A stretch of 64,000 nucleotides of DNA, taken from the NCBI GenBank assembly GCA_013141385.1, contig JABFRB010000041.1, positions 1 through 64,000 of the forward strand. Reading direction: 5' to 3'. The stretch comes from Bacteroidales bacterium (GTDB lineage: Bacteria > Bacteroidota > Bacteroidia > Bacteroidales > Tenuifilaceae). Each line of letters opens with the position of its first letter. The stretch's first letter is position 1. Shown here one piece after another: positions 28,065 to 37,192 of the stretch. The translations under genes were made by a program, and so were the position numbers. Under the pieces are notes generated by a model. That model had not been told where the DNA came from and did no database searches. It was given only the letters and a program-made list of their open reading frames with translations.

Positions 28065-28191
28065 ATTATCTATTTACAGTTAATAATATTGTATTTTGAA
28101 AACAATATAAAAGGTAGAATTGAGAAAATCTCAACAACTATAGATTAGATGCTAAGGCAGGAATATAGGTTGCGTAAATTATTTTTGTATG

Positions 28192-29169
28192 CTATTTTTT
28201 CTTTGAAACTAATGTGAAATCAGCTAGTGCAATTGCAGTAATAGCCTCGAGTATTACTGGAACCCGAAGTGCTATGCAGGTATCGTGTCTTCCTTCGACT
28301 TTTAGTTCATCAATTTTTCCGTTTGCAAAGTTATAGGTTTGCTGTGTTTGGGATATGCTTGAGGTTGGTTTTACTGCTACCCTAAATAACAACTCATTTC
28401 CATTAGTTAATCCACCAGTTATCCCACCTGCATTATAAGTTGATGTTTTACCCGTTTCGTCGATAATTGGATCATTGTGCTGTGAGCCAAGCATTTTAGC
28501 GGATGAAAATCCAGAGCCAAATTCAATACCTTTAATTGCAGGGATTGAAAATGCTAAATGGCTAATTACAGATTCTACAGAATCGAAAAAAGGCTCGCCA
28601 TAGCCTACAGATATATACCCAGCCCTACACTCTACAATTCCACCAATTGAATCTCCTTTATCCTTTGCTTCTTTTACTGCATTAATAATATCGGTACTAC
28701 CCCCTGCCTCAATAAGCAATGCATTGATAGATATACTTGGTATTATTTTTTTTGCTACAACACCAGCTGCAACTAAAACTAATGTTAATCGTCCTGAAAA
28801 ATGCCCACCGCCCCTATAATCGTTAAATCCACCAAACTTTTGACGTGCAACAAAATCGGCATGTCCAGGTCTTGGGTGCTCCTTTAAATTAGCATAATCT
28901 GATGATTGGGTATTGTTATTCCTAAAAATAATAGTTAATGGTGCACCAGTTGTAAAACCGTTAAACCATCCAGAAACAATTTCAGGTGTATCATCCTCCT
29001 TACGAGGAGTTGTTCCGAAAGCTCCGGATTTACGTCGATCTAAATCAGCCTGAAAGTCTTCAATTTTTAAGGGGATTCCATGGGGACAACCATCAATCAC
29101 AACCCCAATCATTTGCCCATGCGATTCTCCGAAAATGCTTATTCTGAATATGCGACCAAATGTGTTCAT
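28192..29169 (-). CDS. aroC: chorismate synthase
   Basis: A 325-residue enzyme that makes chorismate from EPSP using reduced FMN. It carries FRISIFGESHGQMIGVVIDG at the start, the FMN/substrate motif GGHFSGRLT, and RPGHADF plus EGRHDTCIALR towards the end, all family signatures. It is shorter than many homologues (about 350-360), but all the core motifs are present. It is the last gene of the aromatic operon, 41 bp after aroA. Confidence 0.96.
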   Translation of the reverse strand: MNTFGRIFRISIFGESHGQMIGVVIDGCPHGIPLKIEDFQADLDRRKSGAFGTTPRKEDDTPEIVSGWFNGFTTGAPLTIIFRNNNTQSSDYANLKEHPRPGHADFVARQKFGGFNDYRGGGHFSGRLTLVLVAAGVVAKKIIPSISINALLIEAGGSTDIINAVKEAKDKGDSIGGIVECRAGYISVGYGEPFFDSVESVISHLAFSIPAIKGIEFGSGFSSAKMLGSQHNDPIIDETGKTSTYNAGGITGGLTNGNELLFRVAVKPTSSISQTQQTYNFANGKIDELKVEGRHDTCIALRVPVILEAITAIALADFTLVSKKK

Positions 29170-29210
29170 AGCGAAATGGTTGTTCGTTTATTTATAAACA
29201 AATTGTTTTA

Positions 29211-30449
29211 TCACCTTGTAAGATGTTCTAAATCTACAAAAAAATCGGGATAACTCTTATTAACACTCTCAATACCATCAATTTCAATAATTCCTTCACC
29301 AGCCAAAGCTGCTGTTGCCGTTGCCATAGTAATTCGATGATCTCGATGAGAGCAAACCTTTGCTGATTGCGGTTTTCCCCCCTTAATAATCATTAACTCC
29401 CCTTCAACCTTAAGTTCAATTCCCATTTTACTAAATTCTTCCAAAAGTGTTGCAGCTCTATCGCTCTCTTTTACTCGCAAACGGCTTACGCCTAATATTC
29501 TAGATTCTCCAATACAATGGCTTGCAAGTGCAACAAGCGGAGGAAATAGATCTGGGCAATGGGTTGCATCAAAATGAAATCCATTTAATTGGTGTTTGCT
29601 CACCTCCATGTGATTATCGTTCATCGATATCTTGGCACCAGCATAAATCAAGGCATTGATAATTGCTTTATCCGCCTGGGATGAACTAATCTGCAAATTC
29701 TCCACTCTTACTTTTCCTGCAATAGCAGCAGCAACAAGTAAGAAAGAAGCTCCACTCCAATCACCTTCTACCCTATAACTCCTAGGTTGATATAGTTGTC
29801 CCGATTTAATTTTAAATTCTTTGTAGTCCTTGTTTTCAACATCAACTCCAAAATATTTCATCATCCCAATGGTGATATCGATGTATGGGCGACTTTGCAA
29901 ATTTTCAACATTTATTACGACATCCTTTTTTGCATAGGGTGAGGCCATTAAAATTCCAGTTAAAACCTGAGAACTAATCGAACCATCTATCGTAACCTTA
30001 CCTCCTTTTAAAGGGCCTTTTACTGTAATGGGTAACTTCCCATTGTTTGTTCGACAGTACTCACAAAGTGGGTTTAATGAATTTTCAACAATATTCATCG
30101 GACGATCCCGCAAAGAACCACGCCCGGTAAGTACTACTTCGCCATCAAGCGTTGCAGCAATAGCAGAGAACATTCTTACACTAAGTCCAGATTCTCCAAG
30201 ATTCAAAGGAATTATTGGTAAAGAAAGACCTCCAGAAATCAGTAAACTATCGGCTTTAACATCAATTTTTGCACCTAAAGCCTTACAAACTTCTGTTGCA
30301 GCAATTACATCATCACTATTACCAACTGATATAATCTCAGATTGCCCTATGGACATTGATGCAAGAGCAATAGCACGTTGTGCTAAACTTTTCGAAGGAG
30401 GTGCTGTGATTGTTCCGTTAACCGTTGCTGGCTTTATACTTTTCTTCAT
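29211..30449 (-). CDS. aroA: 3-phosphoshikimate 1-carboxyvinyltransferase (EPSP synthase)
   Basis: A 412-residue EPSP synthase. It begins ATVNGTITAPPSKSLAQRAI, with the phosphate-binding Lys-Ser pair, and contains LTGRGSLRDRPM and the late HRITMATA motif. It joins PEP to shikimate 3-phosphate. Its start overlaps the end of aroE by 32 nt, so the two are translationally coupled. Confidence 0.96.
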   Translation of the reverse strand: MKKSIKPATVNGTITAPPSKSLAQRAIALASMSIGQSEIISVGNSDDVIAATEVCKALGAKIDVKADSLLISGGLSLPIIPLNLGESGLSVRMFSAIAATLDGEVVLTGRGSLRDRPMNIVENSLNPLCEYCRTNNGKLPITVKGPLKGGKVTIDGSISSQVLTGILMASPYAKKDVVINVENLQSRPYIDITIGMMKYFGVDVENKDYKEFKIKSGQLYQPRSYRVEGDWSGASFLLVAAAIAGKVRVENLQISSSQADKAIINALIYAGAKISMNDNHMEVSKHQLNGFHFDATHCPDLFPPLVALASHCIGESRILGVSRLRVKESDRAATLLEEFSKMGIELKVEGELMIIKGGKPQSAKVCSHRDHRITMATATAALAGEGIIEIDGIESVNKSYPDFFVDLEHLTR

Positions 30450-31341
30450 CCATTATGCTTTTTACTTCATCAGGGTTTAGACCATCGATAGAAACAAGTA
30501 AGTCAAACCGAACATCATTAAAGTCAATCAAATCATTAAGGTCTATTGATTTTACACTTAAATGATTAAAATCAAGTGTTTGTAATATTGAATTGCTAAG
30601 CAACTCAACCAAAGGTTCAAATCCTGTAAATATTGAAAATGAGGCAATTGCTTGATGAATCAACCACCTATCTCCTCTTATAATATTTATTCCTGCATTT
30701 TGAGCCTCTATAGAGAGATTTGATTTTCTATAGTTAGCATCCAAAAAAAGTTTTATTCCTGAATTCCAATTAAAATCTGGCAAAGCAACATGAGGGAGCA
30801 ACGTTGAAACAACAATATCAACACCATCAATAATATCATTGAACTGAGCAACATTACAACCCAGATGATTTGCAATCTCCAGCGCTTTACTTTGTGTTCT
30901 GTTTTCGATAAAAACTTCAGCCCCAGAGTTCATCAAACCGAAAACAGCAGCTCGTGAAGCACCGCCAGCTCCTAATACTAAACAACGTTTTCCAAAGATA
31001 TCAATTCCAGCCTCTTCAATAGATTTAACCACACCTAGATAGTCAGTGTTGAATCCTTTTAAATAGCCATTATCGTTCAGGATAGTATTAACTGCTCCTA
31101 TTTGCTCGGCCTCGGGCGAAAGCGAATCAAGCATTGGAATAATACACTCCTTAAATGGTGTGGTAATGTTTGCTCCAATAATATTTAACGAACGAATTGT
31201 TCGTGCAACATCTTCGCATTTCTGAACTCGAATACGAGTATAGTATGCATCAATATGAGATTTTTCAAATATAGAGTTGAAAAGCTGTGGACTTTTGCTA
31301 TGTAATACTGGATTTCCAAACACTGCGAAAAGTTTGCTCAT
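30418..31341 (-). CDS. aroE: shikimate dehydrogenase with C-terminal extension
   Basis: A 307-residue protein. The substrate loop GNPVLHSKSPQLFN, the catalytic region ANITTPFKE and the NADP loop GAGGASRAAV identify AroE, which reduces 3-dehydroshikimate. Usual AroE length is 245-290; here about 50 residues after residue ~255 (SILQTLDFNHLSVKSIDLND onwards) form an acidic tail whose coding sequence overlaps aroA by 32 nt. The tail's role is unknown. The start is 4 bp after the aroD stop. Confidence 0.93.
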   Translation of the reverse strand: MSKLFAVFGNPVLHSKSPQLFNSIFEKSHIDAYYTRIRVQKCEDVARTIRSLNIIGANITTPFKECIIPMLDSLSPEAEQIGAVNTILNDNGYLKGFNTDYLGVVKSIEEAGIDIFGKRCLVLGAGGASRAAVFGLMNSGAEVFIENRTQSKALEIANHLGCNVAQFNDIIDGVDIVVSTLLPHVALPDFNWNSGIKLFLDANYRKSNLSIEAQNAGINIIRGDRWLIHQAIASFSIFTGFEPLVELLSNSILQTLDFNHLSVKSIDLNDLIDFNDVRFDLLVSIDGLNPDEVKSIMDEEKYKASNG

Positions 31342-31345
31342 AACT

Positions 31346-31996
31346 TTAACCTAACCGCTCTATTAGTTTTACTATTTTTTCCATCTCCTTAAAATCAATC
31401 TGCCCGGGAGCAGTAGTATTCCCTTCGGAAGAGGCAAATGTAAATGGTGCACCCAATGATAATGCAGCAATTCGAGTAATTATGCCCGCTTCACCCATCC
31501 CAAGTGCTACTAATCTTTGATATTTTGAATAAAGACCCAATATTCGAGCACTATCTGTTCTACTATTCGATAAACATGCTATTTTGGCAACATCTGCTCC
31601 TGCTGCATATAGACTATCAATTATGCTAAATAATTCCCTTTCATCGGGTGTTTTGCCAAAACAGTGCCACGAAATAATAACCTTACATCGTTTACTCCTT
31701 GCCAATTCTATTAATGGTTTACGCCATTCCGGAGATGTCTCAATCTCCAAATCGACCCATGCGGCTCCTGCTTCTATTGCTCTAGTTAGAATTGATGCCC
31801 TTTGCACATTATCATACCTACCTTGGCGACATGTAGCAATAAGGTTTTGATGGCTCGAAAATACCATTTCAAGTTGGTTGGGCATTAGATCGAGCAAATC
31901 AATACGGATTTCAGCCATACCAACCTCGTCTAGTACCTTAATTATACCCTCAAAGGAGCTATTTGCTATAACCACACAGATATCTGAGCGTATCAT
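31346..31996 (-). CDS. aroD: type I 3-dehydroquinate dehydratase
   Basis: A 216-residue TIM-barrel dehydratase of the Schiff-base class. AEIRIDLLD supplies the substrate-binding Arg, the catalytic His is probably in ISWHCFGKTPD, and the Schiff-base Lys is in ADVAKIACL. The C-terminal SSEGNTTAPGQ fits the end-loop. It converts 3-dehydroquinate to 3-dehydroshikimate. It overlaps aroB by 4 nt (ATGA). Confidence 0.92.
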   Translation of the reverse strand: MIRSDICVVIANSSFEGIIKVLDEVGMAEIRIDLLDLMPNQLEMVFSSHQNLIATCRQGRYDNVQRASILTRAIEAGAAWVDLEIETSPEWRKPLIELARSKRCKVIISWHCFGKTPDERELFSIIDSLYAAGADVAKIACLSNSRTDSARILGLYSKYQRLVALGMGEAGIITRIAALSLGAPFTFASSEGNTTAPGQIDFKEMEKIVKLIERLG

Positions 31997-33015
31997 TTTT
32001 GTATAAACTTTTCGAGTTCTTTAAGATTAATTCTTTCAACCTCAACACTCCCAATTCCTTTCATTAAAACAAAATGAATGAATTCGTTCTCTCTCTTTTT
32101 ATCTTTTAGCAAAACCTCAAAAACATGTTTTAGGTTTGCATCGGTTTTAGTGGCTAACCCAAAATTTGATAGGATGTTCTCCAATCTATCTCGTTCGTCT
32201 AAACTAAGTTGACCCTTTTCAACAGACAGATTAGCCGCAAAAACTAAACCAATACTTACCGCCTGACCATGAGGAATACCCGTTAATTTCTCCACTGCAT
32301 GACCCCATGTATGGCCTAAATTTAGCACCCTACGCAAACCATGTTCTCGTTCATCAGTCTCAACAATGCCAGCTTTTATTTTCACAGAACGGGTAACCAA
32401 ATATTCTATCAACCCCTTGTTTAATGCCAAAATCTCAGTTCTGTTCTTTTCAATATCATCAAACATAGATTTATCAGATATCAATGCATGCTTGACCACC
32501 TCTGCCATTCCATTTGCAAATTCAATAGTAGGAAGGGTTTTAAGCATTGAGATATCGCATATTACAAATTTAGGTTGATTAAATGTTCCTATGATATTTT
32601 TATACCCATCGAGATCAATCCCATTCTTACCCCCAACGCTAGCATCAACCTGAGCCAATAAAGTAGTTGCAACAAATCCAAAATTCACACCACGCATAAA
32701 AGTTGATGAAACGAATCCTGCCATATCGCAAACAACCCCACCACCTATACCTACAATAAATGAACTTCTATCTGCATTGTTTTCAAGCAACCACCGATAA
32801 ATATTTAAGGCAATTTGAAAGTTTTTAGAAGTCTCTCCGGGTTCTATGGAAAATATAGGTGCAATAGGAAAGCGGTTGCGATATAATCTTTTTACATTTC
32901 CATCAGTAATAATAAATAGTTTACTATTTGATGTGTAATTTTTAAGATTATCAATGCTTTCGCCAATCAATATCTGAGAAAAGGATTCACTCCCTTTTAC
33001 CTCAACTAATTCCAT
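31993..33015 (-). CDS. aroB: 3-dehydroquinate synthase
   Basis: A 340-residue NAD- and metal-dependent enzyme. It has the GGGVVCDMAGFVSSTFMRG motif with the dinucleotide-binding loop, TTLLAQVDASVGGKNGID with the catalytic Lys, and metal-ligand candidates in ERE-HGLRRVLNLGHTWGHAVE. It cyclises DAHP to 3-dehydroquinate. It lies 52 bp after the DAHP synthase gene. Confidence 0.96.
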   Translation of the reverse strand: MELVEVKGSESFSQILIGESIDNLKNYTSNSKLFIITDGNVKRLYRNRFPIAPIFSIEPGETSKNFQIALNIYRWLLENNADRSSFIVGIGGGVVCDMAGFVSSTFMRGVNFGFVATTLLAQVDASVGGKNGIDLDGYKNIIGTFNQPKFVICDISMLKTLPTIEFANGMAEVVKHALISDKSMFDDIEKNRTEILALNKGLIEYLVTRSVKIKAGIVETDEREHGLRRVLNLGHTWGHAVEKLTGIPHGQAVSIGLVFAANLSVEKGQLSLDERDRLENILSNFGLATKTDANLKHVFEVLLKDKKRENEFIHFVLMKGIGSVEVERINLKELEKFIQK

Positions 33016-33067
33016 TTAATGTTTTTTTTGAGCATATAAAGTTAGGCTTAAATTTAATATACTCGAT

Positions 33068-34162
33068 TCAACTTTTCTCAATCAATTCATTTTGAACTGA
33101 AATAGACTCCTTATGTATTGTATTATAGAGTTTTTTAATAAACCCTGCTCTTAAACCCGATTTTTCACCTGTATTTGTTACCCGTTCAAGAACTTGACCC
33201 CATCTTTTTGATTGTAGTACAGTCATCTTTCTGTTCGTTTTAACCGATGCAATCCTTTCGGAAAGTTCCATCCTGTTGGACAAAGCCCATAGCAAAAGGT
33301 CATCCATGATATCAACTTCCGCACGTAGTTCGTTTAGTAGCTCATCAGGATAGGATAGTTCAGGATTTCCAATAATATCAATAAAGTTAAGCAGATCTTT
33401 AAATTCTGATGGAGTAAGCTGTTGAGAAGCATCACTCAAAGCTTTTGTAGGTTCAGGGTGAACCTCAATAATCAAACCATCAAAACCCATATCAACCCCA
33501 CGTTTTGCAACAAATGGAACTAAGTTTCGGTTGCCAGAAATATGGCTTGGATCACAAATAATAGGTAAATCGGGATATTTTGCCTTAAGATCTAAAGGAA
33601 TTTTCCAGAAAGGTTGATTTCTGAAGATTGACTTACCCCACCAAGAAAACCCTCTGTGGATTGCACCAATCTTACGAATTCCAACATTATACAACCTTTT
33701 AATTGCCCCTTCCCACAGATCAATATCGGGACTTAGCGGGTTTTTGACAAGTACAGGAATATTTACACCTCGAAGTGCTTCGGCAATCTCCTGCATTACA
33801 AATGGATTTGATACGGTTCGAGCACCAATCCAAACCATATCAACTCCGAATTTCAATGCTTCATACACGTGCTTTTCGGAACCAACTTCAGTTGAGAATG
33901 GTAAACTTGTTTCCTGTTTCACATCTCGAAGCCATCCAAGCCCATCCACCCCAACACCTTGAAAAGAGCCAGGAGTTGTTCTAGGTTTCCAAATACCAGC
34001 TCTGAGGTAGTGAACCCTCCCGCCTTGTTTTAGCTCATTTGCCACCTTAAGCAATTGCTCAGGCGATTCAGCACTGCAAGGACCGGCAATCAATAATGGG
34101 CTATTCAACTCTGGCAACCACAATCTCGGTGGCACTAGACCAGTTAATGGTTTTGTTTCCAT
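33068..34162 (-). CDS. bifunctional DAHP synthase / chorismate mutase
   Basis: A 364-residue fusion. Residues 1-265 are a type I-beta DAHP synthase: LLIAGPCSAES, RAGIWKPRTTPGSFQGVGVD, and the metal site CDPSHISG. It condenses PEP with erythrose 4-phosphate. Residues ~278-364 are an AroQ-type chorismate mutase (ELRAEVDIMDDLLLWALSNR, then KTNRK and a helical end). In characterised fusions the mutase domain also gives feedback control by prephenate or chorismate. The gene thus serves both the entry step and the Phe/Tyr branch point. Its start lies 62 nt inside tyrA, an unusually long overlap. Confidence 0.94.
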   Translation of the reverse strand: METKPLTGLVPPRLWLPELNSPLLIAGPCSAESPEQLLKVANELKQGGRVHYLRAGIWKPRTTPGSFQGVGVDGLGWLRDVKQETSLPFSTEVGSEKHVYEALKFGVDMVWIGARTVSNPFVMQEIAEALRGVNIPVLVKNPLSPDIDLWEGAIKRLYNVGIRKIGAIHRGFSWWGKSIFRNQPFWKIPLDLKAKYPDLPIICDPSHISGNRNLVPFVAKRGVDMGFDGLIIEVHPEPTKALSDASQQLTPSEFKDLLNFIDIIGNPELSYPDELLNELRAEVDIMDDLLLWALSNRMELSERIASVKTNRKMTVLQSKRWGQVLERVTNTGEKSGLRAGFIKKLYNTIHKESISVQNELIEKS

Positions 34163-35021
34163 TTTTTTTGCTTTTTAAACTATTATCGAACTTTTCTCTT
34201 ATTTCTTGTGATTGACGAATAAATTGATTCAATGCTTCGATGTTCTCAGATTCAATTAACTCCTTCATGATTTCAATCTGATGAATAAAAAGTTGCAGGT
34301 TTTGGCTGATATACACTTTATTCTGAATAAGAATTGGAATCCAAACTTCTAATGGACTTTTTGCTAAACGTGTGGATGAATCAAACCCACTCGCAGCAAT
34401 ATCCAGCCATTGGTAATTTGCATCTAAAGAACAATCCACTGTACTGGCTACTCCGTACGATACAATTTGTGGAAGATGCGAAACCAATGCAACAAGTCTA
34501 TCATGCTTATCTTCATCCATATATTCAACCACCATTCCCAGTATTCTGAATATCTCCTCAGCATGTTTAATAGCTAGTTTGGAAGATAATTCCGCCTGAC
34601 AAATAATTGATTTTTTATCTTTAAAGAGATTTCCATCAGAGCCCTGTGGCCCACCAATTTCGGAGCCTGCCATTGGGTGAGCAGCTACAAAGCTTCCTCT
34701 ATTTTGATGATTTTGAACGGCTCTGCATATCGATGATTTTGTAGATCCCACATCTATTATAACTGCATCGACCTTAATTCTACTTAAAAGATCAGAAACA
34801 ATTGAAATGGCAGCATCAACAGGAACGGCAACTATTATAACATCAGACTCACAGGCAATTCTTTCAATTGTCCATGAGTCGTCGATTATTCCAGCCTTAA
34901 TTGCATAATCAATATTTTCCTGACTTATATCAAACCCTGCAATGCATTTAAACATCCCTTTAACCCCCAAAGCAATTGAGCAACCAATCAATCCTGTTCC
35001 AACTATCGAAATATTTTTCAT
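34101..35021 (-). CDS. tyrA: prephenate dehydrogenase
   Basis: A 306-residue NAD(P)-dependent enzyme. It has a Rossmann loop GTGLIGCSIALGVKG at 7-21, the family motif VGSTKSSICRAV, and HPMAGSEIGGPQ for substrate binding. It converts prephenate to 4-hydroxyphenylpyruvate on the tyrosine branch. No ACT domain is attached; the C-terminal ~25 residues are Lys/Asn-rich and are encoded in the part that overlaps the DAHP synthase start. It is 4 bp after the aminotransferase gene. Confidence 0.93.
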   Translation of the reverse strand: MKNISIVGTGLIGCSIALGVKGMFKCIAGFDISQENIDYAIKAGIIDDSWTIERIACESDVIIVAVPVDAAISIVSDLLSRIKVDAVIIDVGSTKSSICRAVQNHQNRGSFVAAHPMAGSEIGGPQGSDGNLFKDKKSIICQAELSSKLAIKHAEEIFRILGMVVEYMDEDKHDRLVALVSHLPQIVSYGVASTVDCSLDANYQWLDIAASGFDSSTRLAKSPLEVWIPILIQNKVYISQNLQLFIHQIEIMKELIESENIEALNQFIRQSQEIREKFDNSLKSKKNGNKTINWSSATEIVVARVE

Positions 35022-35025
35022 GACT

Positions 35026-36195
35026 TTACCTAAAAATGTTAAATCGTCTTACCCTTAATAGTGCTTCTTGAAGTGTATTAATATCAGAACAAAGCGAAAT
35101 CCTAATAAAACCTTCGCCATTGCTACCAAATACAGTTCCAGGGGTAATGAATACTCCCGTTTGTCTTAGAATTTCTCCAGAGAAGGCTTCGGATTCAACT
35201 ATATATGGAGGAATCTTCGCCCATAGGAATAGCCCACTTTGAACTGGATTGAAGGTGCAATCCAGTTCACCTGCAATCTGTTTTGTAATTCCCTGTCGAA
35301 TCTTGTATTCAGCATTAAGATTCTCATACCATTCCTTTCCACATCCCAATGCAACAGCAGCTGCAAGTTGAACTGGAAGTGGCATTCCTGAATCCATATT
35401 TGTTTTGAATCTTAATACTTTTGAAAGCAAATCGGCCTTGCCTACCATCATACCAACTCTCCACCCAGCCATGTTGTGCGATTTGCTCAAGGAATTCAGT
35501 TCAATGGCGACATCAAGACCACCATTTACCTGAAGTATTGATAAAGGCTTATGGTTTAGAATAAAACTATACGGATTATCATGACAGATTAAAATTCCAT
35601 GCTTTTGCCCAAATTCAACAAGACGTTCGAAAAGCGAGATGTTAGGCTTTGTGCCAGTTGGCATATTAGGATAGTTTACCCACATCAACTTAACACCTTT
35701 AAGGTTTTGCTTCTCGATTTCTTCAAAATCAGGAAAATACCCATTTTCTTCCTTTAACAAGTAATCCAATACCTCTGCACCAGCCATCTGAGAAGCAATT
35801 CGGTATACTGGATATCCAGGGTTAGGCACCAGAACCTTATCCCTTTCATTCAAAAATGCCATACTCAGATGCATGATTCCCTCTTTTGAACCCATTAACG
35901 GGAGAACCTCAGTATTATAATCAAGTTTAACGCTATAGTAATTGGTGTACCATTCAGAGATTGCTTTTCGGAGTTCATCAGCACCTCTATACCCCTGATA
36001 GCCGTGATTGCCATCTTTATAACTCTCTTTTGCTAACGCTTCAAGCATTTCGGTTGGAGGAGCAAGATCTGGGCTTCCAATTCCTAGATTTATAATCTTA
36101 ACACCCTGATTTGAAAGAGATTCAAGTTCTATTCTTTTTTTTGAGAAATAGTATTCCTGAACATCTTCTATTCTCCTTGCAGTTTGCATTTCCAT
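35026..36195 (-). CDS. class I/II PLP aminotransferase, probably aromatic or prephenate
   Basis: A 389-residue aspartate-aminotransferase-fold enzyme. The PLP lysine is K238 in SLSKSHNMAGWRVG, with NYPNMPTG and DNPYSFI as the cofactor pocket. By sequence style it resembles LL-diaminopimelate/aromatic aminotransferases. Placed between pheA and tyrA, it most likely transaminates phenylpyruvate and 4-hydroxyphenylpyruvate (or prephenate) to finish Phe and Tyr. That assignment rests on context. It starts 12 bp after pheA. Confidence 0.87.
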   Translation of the reverse strand: MEMQTARRIEDVQEYYFSKKRIELESLSNQGVKIINLGIGSPDLAPPTEMLEALAKESYKDGNHGYQGYRGADELRKAISEWYTNYYSVKLDYNTEVLPLMGSKEGIMHLSMAFLNERDKVLVPNPGYPVYRIASQMAGAEVLDYLLKEENGYFPDFEEIEKQNLKGVKLMWVNYPNMPTGTKPNISLFERLVEFGQKHGILICHDNPYSFILNHKPLSILQVNGGLDVAIELNSLSKSHNMAGWRVGMMVGKADLLSKVLRFKTNMDSGMPLPVQLAAAVALGCGKEWYENLNAEYKIRQGITKQIAGELDCTFNPVQSGLFLWAKIPPYIVESEAFSGEILRQTGVFITPGTVFGSNGEGFIRISLCSDINTLQEALLRVRRFNIFR

Positions 36196-36207
36196 ATTTC
36201 TAGTTTT

Positions 36208-37089
36208 TTAATTTACAATTAAGGTTTTGTGACTAGGAATATCCTGATTATTGTAATCGTCAGGCAAATCCTGACTCCTATAAATACCCAGAATATCTAA
36301 TGTTGATGTATGTTTCCTTGCTATCTTAAATGCTTGATAAAATTGGGGAAGAGCCGTAAAAACTAAATCCGCATGGAATATATACTCCCATCTTTTTCCA
36401 ACTATTGGAAGGGATTGGAGCATAGTCAGATTTATTCCATAATCCGCAAAAGGCTGTAAAATATTAAGCAGACTACCGGGTTGATGTTTTGCTGTAAATG
36501 TTATGCTTGCTTTATTTGATGTATCAGAAGCCTGAGTAGAAGATTTTTTCTCAAGGATCAAAAATCTAGTATAATTCTCCTTGTTCGATTCAATTGATGG
36601 TTCAATAATCTCAAGCCCATACTCTAATGCAGCGTTTTTACTTGCTACTGTCGCAACCCCTTTCAGGTTAAACTCTGCAATTTGCTTAGCACTTAAGGCG
36701 GTGTCTACGCCCTCTACGAGTTTAATCGATGGGTAATTTTTAAAAAAAATTGTACACTGCGCCAATGCCATAGGATGTGAGCGAACCTCGTTTATTGAAT
36801 CAATCGTCTCGCCGAATGAGGCAATAAGATTCTGAACAATTCTGAGGTATATTTCTCCCGTTATTCTTAATGATGAATCTCTTATAAGAGCATAATTAGG
36901 AAGAATGCTCCCCACTAAAGAATTCTCAATCGCCATAATCCCAAAATTGGCTTTACGGGTCTCCACTGAATCCACAAGTCCTCGGAAGGTCATACACTCA
37001 AGAATTTCTATCCCTGAACCAAAATATTCAATCGCAGCCTCTTGATGAAAAGCTCCTTTAACGCCTTGAATTGCTACAATTTTTTTCAT
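36208..37089 (-). CDS. pheA: prephenate dehydratase with ACT domain
   Basis: A 293-residue protein. The catalytic domain (1-~180) begins IQGVKGAFHQEAA and holds the conserved TRF motif in ENYTRFLILE. A C-terminal ACT domain (~192-275) includes KHQPGSLLNILQPFADYGIN, where phenylalanine would bind for feedback inhibition; the usual ESRP is replaced by LQSLP. It converts prephenate to phenylpyruvate. It is the first structural gene of the aromatic operon and follows the two attenuators; its ATG is 23 nt after the U-tract of the second terminator. Confidence 0.95.
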   Translation of the reverse strand: MKKIVAIQGVKGAFHQEAAIEYFGSGIEILECMTFRGLVDSVETRKANFGIMAIENSLVGSILPNYALIRDSSLRITGEIYLRIVQNLIASFGETIDSINEVRSHPMALAQCTIFFKNYPSIKLVEGVDTALSAKQIAEFNLKGVATVASKNAALEYGLEIIEPSIESNKENYTRFLILEKKSSTQASDTSNKASITFTAKHQPGSLLNILQPFADYGINLTMLQSLPIVGKRWEYIFHADLVFTALPQFYQAFKIARKHTSTLDILGIYRSQDLPDDYNNQDIPSHKTLIVN

Positions 37090-37111
37090 TTTAAAATTTG
37101 ATATTATGAAA

Positions 37112-37144
37112 CAAAAAAAGAGATCCTCTTTCGGAGACCTCTTT
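37112..37144 (-). terminator. attenuator terminator 2, upstream of pheA
   Basis: On the minus strand AAAGAGGTCTCC-gaaa-GAGGATCTCTTT forms a 12-position stem (one mismatch, two G-U) followed by TTTTG. It stands between the second leader peptide and pheA, 35 nt after the leader stop, where a terminator can only control the operon. Its 5' arm is also needed for the alternative antiterminator. Confidence 0.85.
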
Positions 37145-37192
37145 GCGTATTTTTAATCTACTTTTTCTACACAATGTTTTCAGTCCCCAGAG
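37126..37192 (-). promoter_or_regulatory. antiterminator 2 (alternative pairing)
   Basis: The minus-strand segment CTCTGGGGAC (37192-37183), in the last codons of leader peptide 2, can pair with GTCTCC-gaa-AGAG (37138-37126). GGGGAC/GTCTCC pairs fully with one G-U, and CTCT/AGAG extends it across a 3-nt bulge. The second partner includes most of the 5' arm of terminator 2, so the two structures exclude one another. Confidence 0.75.
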
